A program made the translations under genes and the position numbers. Shown here one piece after another: positions 32,101 through 34,427 of a stretch of 34,427 bases of DNA (its first letter is position 1; every line of letters begins with the position of its first letter). The notes beneath the pieces were generated by a model. That model worked only from the letters and a program-made list of their open reading frames with translations, was not told the origin of the DNA and made no database searches. Source of the DNA: CAXTTV01 sp964247295 (GTDB lineage Bacteria > Chloroflexota > Ktedonobacteria > Ktedonobacterales > Ktedonobacteraceae); NCBI GenBank assembly GCA_964247295.1, contig CAXTTV010000028.1, positions 1 to 34,427 of the forward strand, in the 5' to 3' direction.

Positions 32101-32217
32101 AGTCAAGGACAGGCTACAACCCACCTATTATTTGTCTGGGCGGCGCTGATTGTCATGATTATCGCGCTGGGTTTCGCGATCTCTTACTTCTTGAAGAAAA
32201 AAGACATTCGCAGGTAA
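29191..32217 (+). CDS. Triple-FHA ABCG-type ABC exporter (Rv1747-like)
   Basis: A 1008-residue single-chain half-transporter from ATG 29191 (GAGGAG upstream). Three FHA domains precede the ATPase: FHA1 (IGRE near 34, SRHHARL), FHA2 (IGRD near 199, SGFHAQI) and FHA3 (LGRL near 307, SAHHARL). Each keeps the GR and Ser-x-x-His core that binds phosphothreonine. A Pro-rich linker joins FHA1 and FHA2. The ABC ATPase has Walker A GGSGTGKST (423), LSGGQRKRVSIAMELL (525), Walker B VFFLDEPTSGLD (545) and the switch His in LVTHATNN. The C-terminal ABC2 membrane domain (about 680-1005) has about six helices and an external loop with two Cys near 736 and 751. M. tuberculosis Rv1747 has the same order but two FHA domains, and is controlled by a Ser/Thr kinase. 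Regulation by phosphorylation is therefore inferred. The exported substrate is unknown. Confidence 0.93.
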   Translation: MDAVQRSPGSGSVRFLTGPLAGKTFQITKPVVSIGRETDNDIVISDPSVSRHHARLFQHNGQWHIEKLSQPNTLTINQSVAQSAPLKDRDTVGLGTGTTFLFTLLAIPQAPAAIEQTVRDQAPMKIGRIPAPPAPLPPTIPSGADLQKGPHPQPPGDFGTSQDGGSLPSAPIGTPSLEVSSNISRSHQIYPLGRQAISIGRDPSNEIVVNDPIVSGFHAQIVHEQNQLVLIHPHPKRQKTLNGLLYQGQHIDGATPYRHILARGDIFRIGDEHGTLVTLTFNDGSGAAQEIKMEMRPISLGAPVLTLGRLPDNTVVLDHPQVSAHHARLEQVAHGYQLIDLGSTNHVYVNAQQITNQALTPGDEIRIGPFKLTYTGTELRTQDESSSIRIDALHLQQFGNQKTILINDISLAIPPRKFVALVGGSGTGKSTLMNALNGLRPAQQGVVLYNGQDYYKHLAAFSTQLGYVPQDDIIHRDLTVERALYYAAKLRLPEDFSEAQIKQRVNEVLDDVEMKFRRKLLVNKLSGGQRKRVSIAMELLANPSVFFLDEPTSGLDPGLDRKMMFLLRRLADKGHTIVLVTHATNNINTCDYVCFLAQGGRLAYFGPPNEAKTYFDKTDFAEIYSALEPTDENPNIPVEAEQRFQASPDFQKYVVTSLNQGPAAQHAAQQPTQMSKPIKRGNPLRQFLILSRRYLELLKNDSGNLMILLLQAPIIALLLLFMIDSGTFFPTSIATCPQNSQIPASTPGEGCEKVVNALNTPQGAAFLIQKGLTASQALQESIAPGSGGNAQKILFIMAFAAVMFGSINGAREIVKEAPIYRRERAVNLGIAPYMFSKIIVLGVLCFFQSLILVLVVNLRSPFKTSVFLSPVTEIFITMLLTAIAGLMVGLTVSAIAPNNDRAMSFIPIILIPQVIFSGIIFPLNGPVLQLIGALFPARWAMAGLGSTVGLHGDKLGADDFSFQGTLFSQYSQGQATTHLLFVWAALIVMIIALGFAISYFLKKKDIRR

Positions 32218-32320
32218 AAAACCGCCTTTGAAAAGGGTCCCGCGACAGGCGTCTGCAAGCACCCGATAGGGGAATCGCAAGCGACTCTTTTGGGAAATTC
32301 CCGCCACCCTTGCCATGACC

Positions 32321-32353
32321 GGTAGATCGGGTCCGCACGCGACCCGATCTACC
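32321..32353. repeat. Dispersed palindromic repeat, copy 2
   Basis: GGTAGATCGGGTC and GACCCGATCTACC form perfect 13-nt arms around CGCACGC. With its right flank (to 32371) it matches the element at 23636-23678. It lies between the convergent ABC-transporter and response-regulator genes and could act as a terminator stem, but no U-run follows on either strand. Confidence 0.75.
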
Positions 32354-32433
32354 CCATTCGAGTTCCTCTTCATCGGACGCGCCAGATGTAGCACGTTCGC
32401 GTGTGTCATAGGCCCTTCTCCAGACCCTTTCAA

Positions 32434-32811
32434 TTATCCGATATATTGTTCTATATATGCCAATACGTCATCAACAATAAAGGGCTTGGGCATGGTCGCG
32501 TCCGGGTGAAGATCCTCTACCTCGGGCAAATTATCCTTGGCCGACATAATAACAATCGTGTGCCTCTGCCTCTCTCCACGCTCTCGCAATACCTGACACA
32601 GCATGCTGCCATCCATAATCGGCATCATAAGATCCAAAAAAACAAGGTACTTCTCCTGGCCCTGAAGAACCTCTAACGCCTCCTTGCCATTACGAGCCAG
32701 GCGCATATCGTACCCCTCCATCTCAAGCATATCTTGCATCATGTCACGGATCACCGGGTCGTCATCCACGACTAAAATCTTTTCAGGCGCTTGTTTGCTA
32801 TTCTGTGTCAT
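32434..32811 (-). CDS. Receiver-only response regulator
   Basis: A 125-residue CheY-like protein consisting only of a receiver domain, starting at ATG 32811 (MTQNSKQAPEKILVVDDDP). The acidic pocket is DDD, the phospho-acceptor is Asp60 in YLVFLDLMMPIMDG, the conserved Ser is in IVIMSAKDN and the switch Lys is in TMPKPFIVDD. There is no output domain, so it would act by protein contact or within a phosphorelay. The start overlaps the 3' end of the kinase gene by 14 nt, strongly suggesting they form a pair. The frame is open upstream, but that part lies inside the kinase gene in another frame and is rejected. Confidence 0.9.
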   Translation of the reverse strand: MTQNSKQAPEKILVVDDDPVIRDMMQDMLEMEGYDMRLARNGKEALEVLQGQEKYLVFLDLMMPIMDGSMLCQVLRERGERQRHTIVIMSAKDNLPEVEDLHPDATMPKPFIVDDVLAYIEQYIG

Positions 32812-34427
32812 CCTGTTTATCCGTTTTTTCAGCCTGGTCGGTCTGTAACAGGTAGAAGCTAAAGATGGAGCCTTCTCCCGGAACACTTTTCTCCAACCAG
32901 AGTTTGCCATTCATAGCATCAATATAGCGATCACAAATGTAGAGGCCAAGCCCAGACCCCCGGACTGGCGTAGTGAGCGAACGAGGTGCGCGAACAAATT
33001 TCTCGAAGATCCGCTGCTGGTCATTCGGATCGACACCCTCGCCCTGATCTTTGACTCGCACCAGGGTTACTGGATAGTTGTCTCCTAACTCCGCGAGTTG
33101 CGCGTGATCTCTTCGGTCTTCGCTCACCGGGACCTCTCTCAAGGTTGTATTGAGAGCCTCAATCTCGATCTTACTGTTCGCGGGCGAGTATTTGGTCGCG
33201 TTGTCCAGCAGATTAATCAAGACATTACGCAATTTGTTGTTGTCTGCCTCAACCCAAAGGATATCTGGAACCCTTATCTTGATTTTTTGGGAAGCATTCA
33301 TCACACTTACTACGACTTCCACAAGTGGGTAAAGCTGGGTTGGCGCGATATGCATATCGAGCTTTTTATCGACGGCCCCCATTTTCGCGGCTTCGGTCAT
33401 ATTCGCGACAAGATCGGTGAGCTGCTGGGCCGAGTTGGAGATTTTTGTGGAGAAACGTAGCAATTGCTCCGATTGAATATGGCCGGCCTGTCTGCGCAAG
33501 AGCGATGAGTACCCGCTAATCGCGCTCAGCGGCGTGCGCAGTTCGTGCGAGGCTGTAACCAAAAATTCATCTTTCAGCTTGTCCATTCGTTGCAGTTCGG
33601 CATTGTTCTCCTGCAGCTTTTCAAACAATTGAGCGTTCCGAATGGCGCTGGCGGCCTGTGCACTGATAGCCATCAACATACCGATCTCTTTTGGTTTAAA
33701 AACTCGATTCTGGCGTGGAGTATGCACTGCCAGGAGACCGATGAGTTCGTTTTGATACTGCACTGGTAGCATCAGCATCCGCTCAATATGCGTCTCACGT
33801 AGGAAAATCGCCCCGGCCTCGTCACTCACCTGCGCTAATTCCTCAGCCTGCTGCTGATCTAACTGGAAAAACACACCATCACTGGCGCGATGTTCTAAAA
33901 ATGTTCCTTTGAACGGCAGATGGATCATCTGGATAAGATCATCATGAACCTGTCGGTTCCCTACGAGAGGGACAGGCGCTGCGTCTTGCTCGTTCTCCCA
34001 AATGGTCTGAGGGGCATAGATAGCCTTGGCCTCCAGTTCATTCCGATCGCCGGAGATCTGGAAAAACACGCACATCTCGGCTTGAGCCAGGTTCGCGGCA
34101 AATTCTACAATGTTGTGGAGCAGCTCGGAAATGTCTAGAACTAGACTAATGGACTGCAAAGCGCTATTCATTGCCGCCAGTAACTCTTCACGCTGCTTGG
34201 CCTCAACGAGCGACTCGTGGGCACGATCGTAGAGCTTGGCATTCTCAATGCTCACGGTGATAATCTGTACCATGGTCTCCAGCACAAGGATCTCCTCAGG
34301 GCCATAGGCATTGGGAACTTTGCTGGTAATCGAGACAGAACCAACGACCCGCTGAGACATGTTCATGGGCAACATCAGAAAAGACTCGGCTTGCGGCTGA
34401 TCCCCCCAGATGCCGGTGATTGTCTCA
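32798..34427 (-). CDS. GAF-domain histidine kinase, 5' end outside window
   Basis: At least 542 residues are visible and the frame is open to the window edge, so the N-terminus is missing. The visible part starts near the end of one GAF domain (AESFLMLPMNMSQRVVGSVSI). A helix (NAKLYDRAHESLVEAKQREE) follows, then a second complete GAF domain with VLDISELLHNIVEFAANLAQAEMCVFF and LMLPVQYQNELIGLLAVHTP. Next come the HisKA block DEFLVTASHELRTPLSAISGY and the ATPase boxes NVLINLLDNATKYS, VKDQGEGVDP, FEKFVRAP and GSGLGLYICDRYI. No membrane helix is seen in this part. GAF domains suggest a cytosolic or small-ligand signal. It overlaps the receiver-only regulator downstream. Confidence 0.93.
   Translation of the reverse strand, partial: ETITGIWGDQPQAESFLMLPMNMSQRVVGSVSITSKVPNAYGPEEILVLETMVQIITVSIENAKLYDRAHESLVEAKQREELLAAMNSALQSISLVLDISELLHNIVEFAANLAQAEMCVFFQISGDRNELEAKAIYAPQTIWENEQDAAPVPLVGNRQVHDDLIQMIHLPFKGTFLEHRASDGVFFQLDQQQAEELAQVSDEAGAIFLRETHIERMLMLPVQYQNELIGLLAVHTPRQNRVFKPKEIGMLMAISAQAASAIRNAQLFEKLQENNAELQRMDKLKDEFLVTASHELRTPLSAISGYSSLLRRQAGHIQSEQLLRFSTKISNSAQQLTDLVANMTEAAKMGAVDKKLDMHIAPTQLYPLVEVVVSVMNASQKIKIRVPDILWVEADNNKLRNVLINLLDNATKYSPANSKIEIEALNTTLREVPVSEDRRDHAQLAELGDNYPVTLVRVKDQGEGVDPNDQQRIFEKFVRAPRSLTTPVRGSGLGLYICDRYIDAMNGKLWLEKSVPGEGSIFSFYLLQTDQAEKTDKQDDTE

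Noticed and set aside
32812..32910. N-terminal extension of the receiver-only regulator
   Set aside because: It lies inside the kinase coding region in another frame; the receiver homology starts after ATG 32811.

Overview
The window looks like a chromosomal segment of a Chloroflexota bacterium, most likely a Ktedonobacteria-type, single-membrane (monoderm) lineage. This placement is an inference. It rests on the gene content: long-form S12, beta' with a large coiled-coil insert, HspR with a HAIR operator, an LppX-type lipoprotein, an FHA-ABCG exporter and ResB, together with moderate GC and several TTG starts. An actinobacterial relative is the main alternative. No tRNA, rRNA, CRISPR array, phage gene or transposase was seen.

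Region 1 (1-11516, minus strand) is the core transcription/translation operon rpoB-rpoC-rpsL-rpsG-fusA, with fusA cut by the window edge. It has a consensus sigma70-type promoter about 520 nt upstream of rpoB. The long leader contains a terminator-like hairpin. The rpoB-rpoC, rpoC-rpsL and rpsL-rpsG junctions also carry hairpins, and the rpsL-rpsG gap is about 400 nt of potentially structured RNA. rplKAJL does not precede rpoB here; the upstream gene is an unidentified membrane protein.

Region 2 (11513-16584, minus) holds that membrane protein, cysteine synthase (cysK), an Rrf2-family regulator with three cysteines, the cytochrome c biogenesis protein ResB and a solitary beta-class DNA methyltransferase. 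Region 3 (16743-21415, plus) holds an OmpR-type two-component pair, then an unusual 828-residue protein in which a zinc-dependent dehydrogenase is fused to a 400-residue acidic, repeat-bearing tail.

Region 4 (21413-26781, minus) has two operons. The first is grpE-dnaJ-hspR without dnaK, driven by a promoter whose -35 box is covered by a HAIR-type HspR operator and ended by a strong terminator. The second is MBL hydrolase - M50 protease - HD protein - scpA. Region 5 (26871-32217, plus) starts with an intergenic island of GC-rich palindromes, then an LppX/LprG-like lipoprotein, a membrane-anchored DUF4097-like protein and a triple-FHA ABCG-type exporter, together a plausible phospho-regulated envelope export module. 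Region 6 (32434-34427, minus) is a GAF-domain histidine kinase overlapping a receiver-only response regulator. A palindromic dispersed repeat occurs at 23636-23678 and again at 32328-32371.
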